A DNA stretch of 53,980 nucleotides from Streptomyces sp. SID9727 (GTDB lineage Bacteria; Actinomycetota; Actinomycetes; Streptomycetales; Streptomycetaceae). Positions 24,763-33,153 of the stretch are shown here, in pieces (within the stretch, counting starts at the first letter, position 1; each line of letters opens with the position of its first letter). The position numbers were made by a program, and so were the translations under genes. The notes beneath the pieces are model-generated. The model did no database searches and was not told the origin of the DNA. It saw only the letters and a program-made list of their open reading frames with translations. The stretch is from contig NZ_JAAGNI010000455.1 of assembly GCF_010550605.1 (NCBI RefSeq), positions 1 through 53,980 of the forward strand, given 5' to 3'.

Positions 24763-26070
24763 TCAGCGCACGCCGGCGGCGCGCAGTACGTCGGACAGGT
24801 CGACGAGCTTGTAGTTGGTGTCGGTGCGGTCCCCGTCGTCACCGGACGCCGGGGCGTTATAGCCGTCCTGCGCGACGAACAGGCCGTTCGGGAAGGCCGT
24901 GCCGAGCGCCCGGCCCGTGGCGGCGATGCCGTCGGTCTCCTCGGAGCCGTCGGCCACCGTGCCGGGCGCCACCCGGAAGGCGCCGGTCCACTCGTCGTCG
25001 TCCGAGGTGTCGTAGACGGAGTAGGTGTAGTCGCCCTGGCTGGAGACGATCAGGTACTGGTGGCCGGAGGGTCCGCGGAACAGGGTGAGTCCCTCGGTGT
25101 CCGCGGTGATGTGCTTGCCGCCGTAGCCCGGGTCGGCGCCCGCCACGCACTCGTCGCTCTCCGGGTCGTAGACCGCCGGTATCCCGAACTGGCGCGTCCG
25201 GTCGACCAGTTCCGGATCGTCGTCGAGGTCGGCGTCCACCTTCCAGACGCCGACGTCCTCCTGGCCGATGTAGACCTCCTCCTCGTCGGCGTCCACCGCG
25301 AGACCCTCGATCTGCGGACCGTCGCCCGGGTCCTGGCACGGGCTCCAGACGCCGCCGGGCGTGCGGAAGGTGCTCGGCAGGGTGAGCGTGCGGACCTTGT
25401 CGTAGGTGACGGTGCCGGACCGGGTGACACGCAGTTCGAACAGCGCCAGGTCAGGGGTGTGGCGGCGACTGGCGAGCACGTACGAGCGGCCGGTGTCCGG
25501 GTCCCGCCACGCCGCGGTGCCGTACGCCGTGTACTGGTCGTCGACCTCCGCCTCGGTGGCGGCGAACGCCCGCGGGACAGCGGTGTCCGTGACGTCGGTC
25601 AGCGGTGCGCCCGGCCGGGAGCTGTCGATCCGGTAGAAGCGGATGCGGTCGCGCCCGCGGTCGGTGACGACGGCGACGTCCGAGCGCCGGCCGTCGGGGA
25701 ACCGCACTCCGGTGAGCACATCCACGTTGTTGAAGCGTCCGGGTGCGGACTCGGCCCCGGGCGCGGCCGGGGCGGGGAGGGACTGCACCAGCGAGCCGTC
25801 CAGGCGGTAGACGTCCAGGCCGCCCTCCTTGGCGGTGCCCAGCACCAGACTGGAGCCGGGGTGTGCGGAGTTGTACCAGATCGCGGGGTCGTCGGCGTTG
25901 GAGTTGCCGCCGGCCTCGTCGTCGAAGAGGGCCCGGGTCTCGGCCTTCGCGTACACCGGCGCGACGGAGTGGTTGCCCGGGAGCGGCGGCGTCGAGGCGG
26001 TGGCGGTCGCGGCGGTCAGGCCGGTCGCGAGCACGGCGAGACCGGCGGCCAGGCGGGTGCGTCTGTGCAT
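24763..26070 (-). CDS. Secreted beta-propeller phytase
   Basis: Extracellular calcium-dependent phytase of 435 residues that removes phosphates from myo-inositol hexakisphosphate. ATG at 26070 has AAGGAG upstream and opens with a signal peptide (HRRTRLAAGLAVLATGL, cleavage near ATAS). BPP landmarks are all visible: NADDPAIWYN near residue 60, RFNNVDVLTGVRF, EEEVYIGQEDVGVWKV with the conserved Glu, EGLTLFRGPSGHQYLI then SSQGDYTYSVYD, and the C-terminal ETDGIAATG with FVAQDGYN. It lies beside a phosphate permease and divergent from an organophosphate-type importer operon, with a PHO-box-like repeat upstream, so phosphate starvation probably induces it. In-frame codons upstream to 26340 are not part of the gene. 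Confidence 0.95.
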   Translation of the reverse strand: MHRRTRLAAGLAVLATGLTAATATASTPPLPGNHSVAPVYAKAETRALFDDEAGGNSNADDPAIWYNSAHPGSSLVLGTAKEGGLDVYRLDGSLVQSLPAPAAPGAESAPGRFNNVDVLTGVRFPDGRRSDVAVVTDRGRDRIRFYRIDSSRPGAPLTDVTDTAVPRAFAATEAEVDDQYTAYGTAAWRDPDTGRSYVLASRRHTPDLALFELRVTRSGTVTYDKVRTLTLPSTFRTPGGVWSPCQDPGDGPQIEGLAVDADEEEVYIGQEDVGVWKVDADLDDDPELVDRTRQFGIPAVYDPESDECVAGADPGYGGKHITADTEGLTLFRGPSGHQYLIVSSQGDYTYSVYDTSDDDEWTGAFRVAPGTVADGSEETDGIAATGRALGTAFPNGLFVAQDGYNAPASGDDGDRTDTNYKLVDLSDVLRAAGVR

Positions 26071-26195
26071 GGTTACTCCTTGACGGAAGTGAGTCACCTC
26101 ATCGGTGAGGACGGACCTTACATAAGAATGTGCTGACAAATAAAGAGGCGTGTCACGGCCTCTGTCGGTGGAGGGCGAATGACTTGCTGGTTGCG

Positions 26196-26217
26196 TGGAG
26201 GTGAACATGGCGTGAAC
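26196..26217 (-). promoter_or_regulatory. PHO-box-like direct repeat upstream of phytase
   Basis: On the minus strand two 11-bp units follow one another: GTTCACGCCAT and GTTCACCTCCA, each starting with GTTCAC. Streptomyces PhoP binds direct repeats of 11-nt units with this core. The site is 125 bp upstream of the phytase start and also within the shared divergent region with the importer operon starting at 26357, so PhoP could act on both sides. Confidence 0.7.
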
Positions 26218-26356
26218 TGGTTTCATCCTGATGTCTTGACATAGCGCTTCGGGCAGGTCGAAGCTGTCCGGCATCAGGTCGCCGAGCGGTGCTCGTTGGC
26301 CTCGGACCACGCCAATCGAGCCCGGTTCTCTCCGGGACACCGCGGGAGGTCAACTC

Positions 26357-27571
26357 ATGCCCAGCTTTGTTCTCAGAGCCGTCACCGGCCCCGGCGGCCG
26401 GTGTCGGCGCATCGCCGTATCCCTCGTCCTCGCGGGTGCGCTCGGCGCCGCGGCGGCCTGCGCGCCGTCCACGGGCCCGACGGACACCGGAGCCGAAACC
26501 GACTCCGCATCGGTCCCCAAGCCGCAGATCGACTCCGATTTCGACCTGGACGCACTCGTCGCCGAGGCGAAGAAGGAGGGCAGCGTCACGGTCTACGACA
26601 GCACCGGTGACATCACCAAGACCGCTGCCGCGTTCACCGCCGAGTACGGTATCAAGGCCACGGGGGTCAAGAGCAAGGTCGGCGACACCCTCGAGAAGAT
26701 GACCAGGGAGAACCAGGCCGGCAACGTGACCATCGACGCCACGTTCTACGAGGACGGGCCCTCGCTCGTCGGCCAGTTGCTGGCACAGAAGGTCGTCTAC
26801 ACCTGGATACCCGGCAGTCTCGCCCAGGACATACCCGCCTCCCGGCAGAGCCCTCTGCAGGTGCTGTCCAAGGGGAACATGTGGATCTACAACCCCGAGC
26901 TCTTCCCCGAGGGCTGCCCCGTGAAGAACATCTGGGACCTGGCTGACCCCGCCTGGAAGGGCAAGGTCGCCATGCAGGACCCCCTGGGCAAGCCCAACAT
27001 CGTCGAGTTCTTCAACCAGCTGAAGGCCGGCGGGGAAGCCGGGCTTCGGCAGGCGTACCGGACGAAGTACGGAAAGGAACTGGCCTCCGGAGACTCGGCG
27101 GCGGAGACGTGGATCAAGGGGCTGGCCAAGAACAGCCCGATCCTGACCTCCTCGGACGACGACGCCGCCGCCGCGGTCGCCTCACCGAACCAGACCAAGG
27201 ACCGGGTCGCCCTGGTGTCCAACGCGAAGTTCCGTGACGTGAAGGAGAAGAACTACAGCATGAGGGTCTGCGACGGGATGCAGCCCTGGTCCGGTTACCA
27301 GTACCCGAAGTACGCCGCCGTGGCCACGAAGACCGCGCACCCGGCCGCCGCCAAGCTGTTCGTGTACTTCATGCTCACGCAGGACGGCGTGGACACCCAG
27401 CTGGGCAACGGCGGTCTCCCGGGCAACCCGGTGCTGAAGCAGGGCGCGTTCCTGCCCGACGGGCTGACCGACTGGAACAAGCAGCTCTTCGTCTTCGACC
27501 CGGCCGAGCTCAAGAACGACTTCGACAACCTGCAGCCGACGCAGGACCTCTGGCGCCTCAACCACGGCTGA
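26357..27571 (+). CDS. AfuA/PotD-type solute-binding lipoprotein
   Basis: Extracellular binding protein of 404 residues from the iron(III)/sugar-phosphate/aminoethylphosphonate branch (solute-binding family resembling AfuA). The signal ends in AAAC with Cys35 as the lipid anchor. Mature motifs: EGSVTVYDSTGD, WIYNPELFPEG, NIWDLADPAWKGKVAMQDPLG, and a C-terminal QPTQDLWRLN. GGGAGG precedes the ATG by 7 bp, and a TTGACA (26236-26241) is the likely -35 element. First gene of an operon that also encodes five predicted phosphoester hydrolases, which points to a phosphorylated solute. Several AfuA relatives bind hexose phosphates. Iron is the older annotation for this family; no tyrosine ligands typical of ferric binding proteins stand out. 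Confidence 0.85.
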   Translation: MPSFVLRAVTGPGGRCRRIAVSLVLAGALGAAAACAPSTGPTDTGAETDSASVPKPQIDSDFDLDALVAEAKKEGSVTVYDSTGDITKTAAAFTAEYGIKATGVKSKVGDTLEKMTRENQAGNVTIDATFYEDGPSLVGQLLAQKVVYTWIPGSLAQDIPASRQSPLQVLSKGNMWIYNPELFPEGCPVKNIWDLADPAWKGKVAMQDPLGKPNIVEFFNQLKAGGEAGLRQAYRTKYGKELASGDSAAETWIKGLAKNSPILTSSDDDAAAAVASPNQTKDRVALVSNAKFRDVKEKNYSMRVCDGMQPWSGYQYPKYAAVATKTAHPAAAKLFVYFMLTQDGVDTQLGNGGLPGNPVLKQGAFLPDGLTDWNKQLFVFDPAELKNDFDNLQPTQDLWRLNHG

Positions 27572-27644
27572 CCGACCGCCGGCGCGTCCTCCCGGGACCC
27601 CGCCGGCCCGCATACGGACACGGACACGTTACGGAGAACCGCGT

Positions 27645-29498
27645 ATGGCCGCCGCAACCCGTTCACCCGATACCGCCCCACCCGAAGCCGACGGACCGGC
27701 GGGAACCCGACGCAGCCGACTGCGCTACCGGCTGAGTGTCCTACGGCACGAGCCGACGCATCTCCTGGGCGTCCTGCTCGTCATCGCCCTCCTCTACCTC
27801 GTCCTGGCACCGCTGATCGCGGTGCTCTCCGACTCCACCCAGGTGCAGTACGGCGACGAGGGCCAGGCCCGTCAGGCGCCTGGCAGCCTCACCAGCTACT
27901 ACTTCTGGCGGGTCTTCCGTTCACCGGTCGCCAGGATCCTGTTCTGGGAGCCGCTGCTGCACACCGTCGTGGTCGCGCTCGGGGTCACGGTCGTGGCCGT
28001 GGTCCTCGGAGGATCCATGGCCTGGCTGCTGACCCGTACCAACGTCATGGGCCGCAAGTGGCTGTCCACCGCGCTGGTCGTGCCGTACATGCTGCCGTCC
28101 TGGACCTTCGCCCTGGCCTGGCTGGCACTGTTCAAGAACGACTCCTCCGGCGGGCAGATCGGCATCCTGGAGTCCTGGGGCGTGCACACGCCGAACTGGC
28201 TGGCGTACGGCCAGGTGCCTATCATCCTCTGCCTGGGGCTGCACTACTACCCGTTCGTCCTCCTGCTGTTCGGCAACGCCCTGCGCCGCATCGACAGCCA
28301 ACTGGAGGACTCCGCCCGCATCCTAGGCGCCGGCCGCCGTACGGTCGCGGCCCGGATCACCCTCCCGCTGATGCTTCCGTCGCTGTCGTCCTCGGTCCTG
28401 CTGGTCTTCGGCCGCATCCTCGGTACCTTCGGCACCCCCTACATTCTGGGCCTGCCCGTCGACTACAGCCTGCTGTCCACCTCGCTGTTCCGGGCGGTCA
28501 ACAGCCACCAGCGCGGCGTCACCGCCGTGCTGACCGCGGTCATCGTGGTGGTCGGGGTCCTGGTGATCCTCGTCGACACCCGGCTTGCCAGGGAACAGAA
28601 GCGCTTCATCACGGTGGGCGGCAAGGGTGCCATGGACCGCGTCTCCGACCTCGGACGCTGGCGCCGGCCCGCACTCGGTGCCGCGCTGGCCGTGTTCACC
28701 GCGGGCGTCGTCCTTCCGGTGGCCACCCTCGCCCTGTCCACCGTCACCAAGACCCCCGGCGTCTTCCGCGCCGACAACTTCACCCTCAAGTACTGGATCG
28801 GCGGCCATCTCTCCGGCGCCCCCGGGTTCCCGCACGGTGTGCTGCGGGGCAGCCAGCTCTACGAAGCCGCGTGGAACAGTCTGCGCATCGTCGGCCTCGC
28901 CGCCCTCATCTGCGGCGTGGTGGGACTGCTCGTCGGCTACGTCGTGGTCCGCGCCGGCAGCAGCAGGACCGGCTCGCTCCTGCGGCAGATCAGCTTCCTG
29001 CCGTACATGGTGCCGGGCATCGCCTTCGCAGCCGCCTTCCTCTCGCTGTTCGCGGTACGCCGAGGGCCGGTTCCCGCCCTGTACGGCTCGGTCAGCCTGC
29101 TCGTGCTCGTCCTGGCCGTCACCCACCTCCCCTACGCCTCACGGTCGGGCATCAGCGCCATGACACAGCTCGGCCGGGAACCGGAGGAAGCCGCGCAGAT
29201 ATCCGGGGCCGGCTGGTTCACCCGGCTCCGCAAGATCATCATCCCGATCCAGCGCGGCGCTCTGACCACCGGCGTCATCCTGCCGTTCATCTCCGGGCTG
29301 AAGGAACTGAGCATCGTCATCATGCTCACCACCACCGGCACCCAGTTGCTGACCACGCTGTCGATCAACCTGGTCGACTACGCCTACGACCAGATGGCCA
29401 ACGCGGTGGTGCTCGTCATCGCCCTGGTCTCCTTCCTCGCCACCTACCTCACCCAACGCCTGACCAAGACCAACCTGTCGTCCGGACTCGGAGGCTGA
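27645..29498 (+). CDS. ABC transporter permease, two fused domains (AfuB type)
   Basis: Membrane protein of 617 residues with two homologous halves of about six helices each. Each half has its ATPase-contact EAA loop: QLEDSARILGAGRRTVAARI in the first and EPEEAAQISGAGWFTRLRKI in the second. A fused permease is the rule in the AfuB/FbpB/ThiP class, so one polypeptide forms the whole channel. It follows the binding-protein gene by 73 bp and precedes the ATPase by 7 bp; ACGGAG lies ahead of the ATG. Confidence 0.93.
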   Translation: MAAATRSPDTAPPEADGPAGTRRSRLRYRLSVLRHEPTHLLGVLLVIALLYLVLAPLIAVLSDSTQVQYGDEGQARQAPGSLTSYYFWRVFRSPVARILFWEPLLHTVVVALGVTVVAVVLGGSMAWLLTRTNVMGRKWLSTALVVPYMLPSWTFALAWLALFKNDSSGGQIGILESWGVHTPNWLAYGQVPIILCLGLHYYPFVLLLFGNALRRIDSQLEDSARILGAGRRTVAARITLPLMLPSLSSSVLLVFGRILGTFGTPYILGLPVDYSLLSTSLFRAVNSHQRGVTAVLTAVIVVVGVLVILVDTRLAREQKRFITVGGKGAMDRVSDLGRWRRPALGAALAVFTAGVVLPVATLALSTVTKTPGVFRADNFTLKYWIGGHLSGAPGFPHGVLRGSQLYEAAWNSLRIVGLAALICGVVGLLVGYVVVRAGSSRTGSLLRQISFLPYMVPGIAFAAAFLSLFAVRRGPVPALYGSVSLLVLVLAVTHLPYASRSGISAMTQLGREPEEAAQISGAGWFTRLRKIIIPIQRGALTTGVILPFISGLKELSIVIMLTTTGTQLLTTLSINLVDYAYDQMANAVVLVIALVSFLATYLTQRLTKTNLSSGLGG

Positions 29499-29505
29499 AG
29501 ACGTC

Positions 29506-30648
29506 ATGCCGACCATCACGCTCTCGTCGGTGCGCAAGAGCTACGGCTCCGGACCGCCCGCGGTCGACAACCTCGACCTGGAGATACCCGACGGCTCGTT
29601 CACCTGCCTGCTGGGCCCTTCCGGGTGCGGGAAGACCACCACCCTGCGCATGATCTCCGGGCTGGAACCGCTCAACGCCGGCACCATCACCGTCGGCGAC
29701 CGGATCATGGACTCCACCGTCGACGGCGTCTTCGTCCCGCCGGAGAAGCGAGGCATGGGCCTCGTGTTCCAGAACTACGCGCTCTGGCCCCACCTGACGG
29801 TCGCCAAGAACGTCGAGTTCGGCCTGAGGGTCCGCAAGGTCAAACCGGCGGAACGTGTCGAACGCGCCGCCGCCGCGCTGAGGATGATGCAGATCGAATG
29901 GGCTGCCGACCGCTACCCCGCCCAGCTCTCCGGCGGCCAGCAGCAGCGCGTCTCCCTGGCCCGCATGCTCGCCGTCAATCCCCACGTACTGCTGCTGGAC
30001 GAGCCCTTGTCCAACCTCGACGCGCAGTTGCGCCTGGACATGCGGGCCGAACTCAAGCGCATCCACGACGAGACCGGCCACACCATCGTCTTCGTCACGC
30101 ACGACCAGCTGGAAGCCATGACCATGGCCACCCACGTCGTGGTGATGAACAAGGGACACGTCCAGCAGATGGCACCGCCCATGGAGGTCTACACCCGGCC
30201 GGCCAACACCTTCGTGGCCCGCTTCGTCGGCAGCCCTCCGATGAACCTCTTCGAAACCGGCGACGACGCGTTCACCGAGGCGGCCCGCGACCGGGTCCTG
30301 GCGGCACGCCCGGGCCTCACCGGCCGGCTGAGCACCATCGGCGCCCGCCCCGAGAACCTGCGGCTCCTCGACGACGGCGACCAGCCGCCCGAGGGCACCC
30401 ACGTCTTCGAAGCGACCATCAAGACCGCCCTGCCCACCGGCTCCAGCTGGACCGTACTGGTCAGGGCGGAAGCCACCGAGCTGTATCTCGTCTCGTACAC
30501 CGACGTGCACGCCGCCCCCGGGACGACCGTGCGCTGCGCCGTCCGCACGAGCGACCTGCACCTGTTCGACGCGTCGGGAGACAGGCTGCCCGACGAAGCC
30601 GCCGACGCCGCACTCACCGGGGAGAACACCGCCACATGGGCCAGCTGA
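29506..30648 (+). CDS. ABC transporter ATP-binding protein (AfuC type)
   Basis: ATPase of 380 residues energising the permease encoded before it. Walker A GPSGCGKTT (about 38-46), Q-loop in VFQNYALWPHL, signature LSGGQQQRVSLAR, Walker B LLLDEPLSNLD and the His switch FVTHDQLEAM are complete. A TOBE-like regulatory domain follows from about residue 280. Having its own ATPase distinguishes this importer from the two CUT1 sugar systems in the window. The end overlaps the next gene by 13 bp. Confidence 0.95.
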   Translation: MPTITLSSVRKSYGSGPPAVDNLDLEIPDGSFTCLLGPSGCGKTTTLRMISGLEPLNAGTITVGDRIMDSTVDGVFVPPEKRGMGLVFQNYALWPHLTVAKNVEFGLRVRKVKPAERVERAAAALRMMQIEWAADRYPAQLSGGQQQRVSLARMLAVNPHVLLLDEPLSNLDAQLRLDMRAELKRIHDETGHTIVFVTHDQLEAMTMATHVVVMNKGHVQQMAPPMEVYTRPANTFVARFVGSPPMNLFETGDDAFTEAARDRVLAARPGLTGRLSTIGARPENLRLLDDGDQPPEGTHVFEATIKTALPTGSSWTVLVRAEATELYLVSYTDVHAAPGTTVRCAVRTSDLHLFDASGDRLPDEAADAALTGENTATWAS

Positions 30649-31421
30649 CCCGTCCCACCGCCCTGCTGCTCGACTTCGGCGGGGTGGTCGTGGCGACGAC
30701 CAACCGGCCCACCTGGGCCGGCGAACTCGCCACCGAGGTGCACACCGCACTGAGCGCGGCAGGCTGCCGCGAACTGAGCGTCGAGCACATCGAGGCCGAC
30801 CTCAAGGCGGGTTCCGCGGCCGACTCGCACTGGAAGAACGCCATGAGCCGGCCCGCGGCACCCGAGGAGATGACCCACCAGCGCTTCTGGCGCGACTTCG
30901 TCGCCGCGGACTGGCCGGCCGCGGCGCACGCCTGGGTGACCGCGCACGCCGAACCGCTGTGCCACCGCCTCGGCGAACTCAAGCAGGACCGCACCACCCG
31001 CCAGGGTATGTCCGAGCTCCTCGACACCTGCGACGACCTCGGCATCGCCGTCGGCATCGTCTCCAACGCGCTCGCCGGATCCGTGCACCGCGCCTACATG
31101 GCCGAGCACGGCCTCGACAAGCGGGTGGCTGTGCAGGTCTACAGCGACGAGGTCGCCGTCCGCAAACCCAACCCGGAGATGATCCGCATCGCCGCACGGG
31201 CCCTCGACACCGATCCGGCCGGCTGCTGGTACGTCGGCGACAACTACGACCGCGACGTCCTGTGCGGCAGGCGAGCCGGGGCCGGCGCCACCGTCCTGAT
31301 GGAAGCCCGCGGCACCTACGACCGCCCCTACATCGTCCAGGCGGAACCCGACGCCGTCGTCGGCGACCCGGACGAGCTGCGCGGACTGCTCCTCGGGGCA
31401 CCGGCCCCGCGGACCCCCTGA
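30636..31421 (+). CDS. HAD-superfamily hydrolase, first of a tandem pair
   Basis: Predicted phosphatase of 261 residues, HAD subfamily IA. ALLLDFGGVVVAT carries the nucleophilic Asp, but the usual second Asp (+2) is Gly; some working phosphatases such as YihX share the D-x-G form. Other motifs: IVSNALAG (motif II), RKPNPEM (Lys of motif III) and YVGDNYDRDV (acidic motif IV). ATG at 30636 lies inside the end of the ATPase gene, with GGGGAG upstream. It is clearly a paralogue of the next gene (shared CWYVGDN-DRDV-CG-RAG). Likely acts on the phosphorylated compound brought in by the importer. Confidence 0.85.
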   Translation: MGQLTRPTALLLDFGGVVVATTNRPTWAGELATEVHTALSAAGCRELSVEHIEADLKAGSAADSHWKNAMSRPAAPEEMTHQRFWRDFVAADWPAAAHAWVTAHAEPLCHRLGELKQDRTTRQGMSELLDTCDDLGIAVGIVSNALAGSVHRAYMAEHGLDKRVAVQVYSDEVAVRKPNPEMIRIAARALDTDPAGCWYVGDNYDRDVLCGRRAGAGATVLMEARGTYDRPYIVQAEPDAVVGDPDELRGLLLGAPAPRTP

Positions 31422-31423
31422 GA

Positions 31424-31473
31424 ACCGCCGGCCCGGCAGCCCGGCACCACCCGCGGACTGCCGGGCCGGCGGT
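31424..31473 (+). terminator. Strong hairpin inside the importer-hydrolase operon
   Basis: ACCGCCGGCCCGGCAG pairs perfectly with CTGCCGGGCCGGCGGT over an 18-nt loop, starting 2 bp after the first HAD gene. A 16-bp perfect stem should attenuate transcription or stabilise the upstream mRNA, separating transporter plus HAD1 from the later hydrolases. Confidence 0.65.
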
Positions 31474-31522
31474 GCTCCGCGCGTACTTCCCGCCCACCCG
31501 AACCACCCGATGGGAGACCCCC

Positions 31523-32326
31523 GTGACGACGCTCCGCCCTCCGCGGGCGCTGCTGCTGGACCACGGCGGCGTGCTGATGAGGTCCGTCAAGCACCCCGAG
31601 CGCATGGATGACTTCGCCGCCCGCGTGCACGCCCTGACCGGCCCTTCATCAGGTCTCGACCGCGCCGCCGTGCTGGCCGACATCACCGCGGGCAAGGCCG
31701 CGTACCGGGCCTGGAAGAACGGGTCCGTCCGCACCCCCGCGCCCCGCGAGATCAGGCACCGCGAACTCTGGGAGGACTTCATCGCCGCCGACTGGCCGCC
31801 CGCCGCCCGCGCTCTCGTCGGTGCGGAGGCGTCCTGGCTGTGCCGAGAACTGGTCCTCGCCGAAAGCGACAGGACGGTGGCCCCGGGCATGCTCGAGACG
31901 CTGCGGCTCGCCCGCCGCCACGGTGTCCGCACCGGCATCGTCTCCAACACCCTCGTCGGCGCCCTCAACCGGGATCTGGCCCGGCGCTTCGGCACCGACC
32001 CCCTGCTCGACGTGCAGGTCTACTCCGACGAGACCGGGCGGCGGAAACCCGACCCCGAGATGATCCGCCTGGCCGCCCGCGCCCTGTCGGTCGACCCCTC
32101 CGAGTGCTGGTACGTCGGCGACAACCACGACCGCGACGTGGTGTGCGGGAAGCGCGCCGGAACCGGGGCGACGATCCTCATGCGCCCCGCCGACCGCCGC
32201 GACCCGCACGCCCGCCCCCGGGCCGACGCCGAGGTCGCCGACGGCACGGAACTGCTGGACCTGCTGCGTACCGCACTCACCCGCCACGACACCGGGCTCA
32301 CCCCCGGGCAGGAGGCCGCGGCATGA
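31523..32326 (+). CDS. HAD-superfamily hydrolase, second of a tandem pair
   Basis: Predicted phosphatase of 267 residues and paralogue of the preceding HAD. ALLLDHGGVLMRS has the nucleophilic Asp and again Gly in place of the second catalytic Asp. Motif II is IVSNTLVG, motif III RRKPDPEM and motif IV YVGDNHDRDV. The cap shares the pattern WEDFIAADWPPAA with FWRDFVAADWPAA of the first copy. GTG at 31523 follows GGGAG; the 101-bp gap before it holds a hairpin. It overlaps the next gene by 4 bp (ATGA). Confidence 0.85.
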   Translation: MTTLRPPRALLLDHGGVLMRSVKHPERMDDFAARVHALTGPSSGLDRAAVLADITAGKAAYRAWKNGSVRTPAPREIRHRELWEDFIAADWPPAARALVGAEASWLCRELVLAESDRTVAPGMLETLRLARRHGVRTGIVSNTLVGALNRDLARRFGTDPLLDVQVYSDETGRRKPDPEMIRLAARALSVDPSECWYVGDNHDRDVVCGKRAGTGATILMRPADRRDPHARPRADAEVADGTELLDLLRTALTRHDTGLTPGQEAAA

Positions 32327-33153
32327 ACGAACTGGACGAGCTTTCCGTACGGCTGCGCGAGGTGGCCACCGAGGCGGCGTTGACCGTCGCTCCCGACCTG
32401 GTGGCGGCCTTCCGGAGCACCATGGACGTGGCCTTCAAACGCGACGAGCACGACCCCGTCACCGTGCACGACCAGCGCGCCGAGGAGCGCATCCGCGACC
32501 TGCTGGCCAAGCGGGTGCCGGACAGCACGGTCGTGGGCGAGGAAGGCGGCCGCCAGGACGGCAGCGGCCGCATCGCCTGGTACGTCGACCCCATCGACGG
32601 GACCGCCAACTTCGCGCGCGGTCTCGCCTTCTTCTGCACCTCCGTCGGCGTGACGGTCGACGGAGAACCCGTGGCGGGCGCCATCGTCGACCCGGTCGCC
32701 GGACACGTCTTCACCGCCGACGCCACCGGCGCCCGCCTCGGCGGCGAGCCGCTGCGCCCCGGCGGAGTGCGCGAGGAGGGCCGCGGGCTGCTCATCACCG
32801 GCTTTCCCACCACCCGGGAACTGGCGTGGAACGACCCGCAGACGCTGCCGAGGTTCGGTGAACTCGTCGCCCGCTACGGCACCGTACGCCGCACCGGAAG
32901 CGCCGCGCTGACCCTCGCCCACGTCGCGGCCGGCTGGTGCGACGCGGCCCTGGGCACATCCGTCAACGCCTGGGACATCTGCGCCGCCCGCGTGCTGGTC
33001 CGTCGCTCCGGCGGTGTGTACCACTCCTTCGCCGGCGACGACGGCTGGGACCAGCCCGGGTATCTCGCACACGGGGCGAACCTCGAACCGCTCGCCGCGC
33101 GCGAGTTCGTGGAGTGGTACCTGAGCCGACTGCCCGCGAGGAGTACCTCATGA
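32323..33153 (+). CDS. Inositol monophosphatase-family phosphatase
   Basis: Mg-dependent, lithium-sensitive-type phosphatase of 276 residues. The family metal sites are present: VVGEEGG (Glu pair), WYVDPIDGTANFARG with Asp89 and Asp92, and SVNAWDICAARVL (distal Asp). Members dephosphorylate inositol monophosphates, fructose-1,6-bisphosphate, histidinol phosphate or PAP. Here the operon begins with an organophosphate-type importer and the iol catabolic operon follows shortly after, so inositol phosphate is the favoured substrate. ATG overlaps the HAD2 stop and its own stop overlaps the next start, so the hydrolases are translationally coupled. Confidence 0.9.
   Translation: MNELDELSVRLREVATEAALTVAPDLVAAFRSTMDVAFKRDEHDPVTVHDQRAEERIRDLLAKRVPDSTVVGEEGGRQDGSGRIAWYVDPIDGTANFARGLAFFCTSVGVTVDGEPVAGAIVDPVAGHVFTADATGARLGGEPLRPGGVREEGRGLLITGFPTTRELAWNDPQTLPRFGELVARYGTVRRTGSAALTLAHVAAGWCDAALGTSVNAWDICAARVLVRRSGGVYHSFAGDDGWDQPGYLAHGANLEPLAAREFVEWYLSRLPARSTS

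Noticed and set aside
24160..26136. Open frame of 658 codons opposite phytase and phosphate permease
   Set aside because: Both minus-strand genes are strongly supported by family motifs; this frame is not.
26357..30648. Ferric iron or 2-aminoethylphosphonate importer as the primary call
   Set aside because: Family membership alone allows it, but no siderophore or iron genes and no PhnW/PhnX pair are present, while phosphatases and inositol genes are. Kept as an alternative, not as the call.
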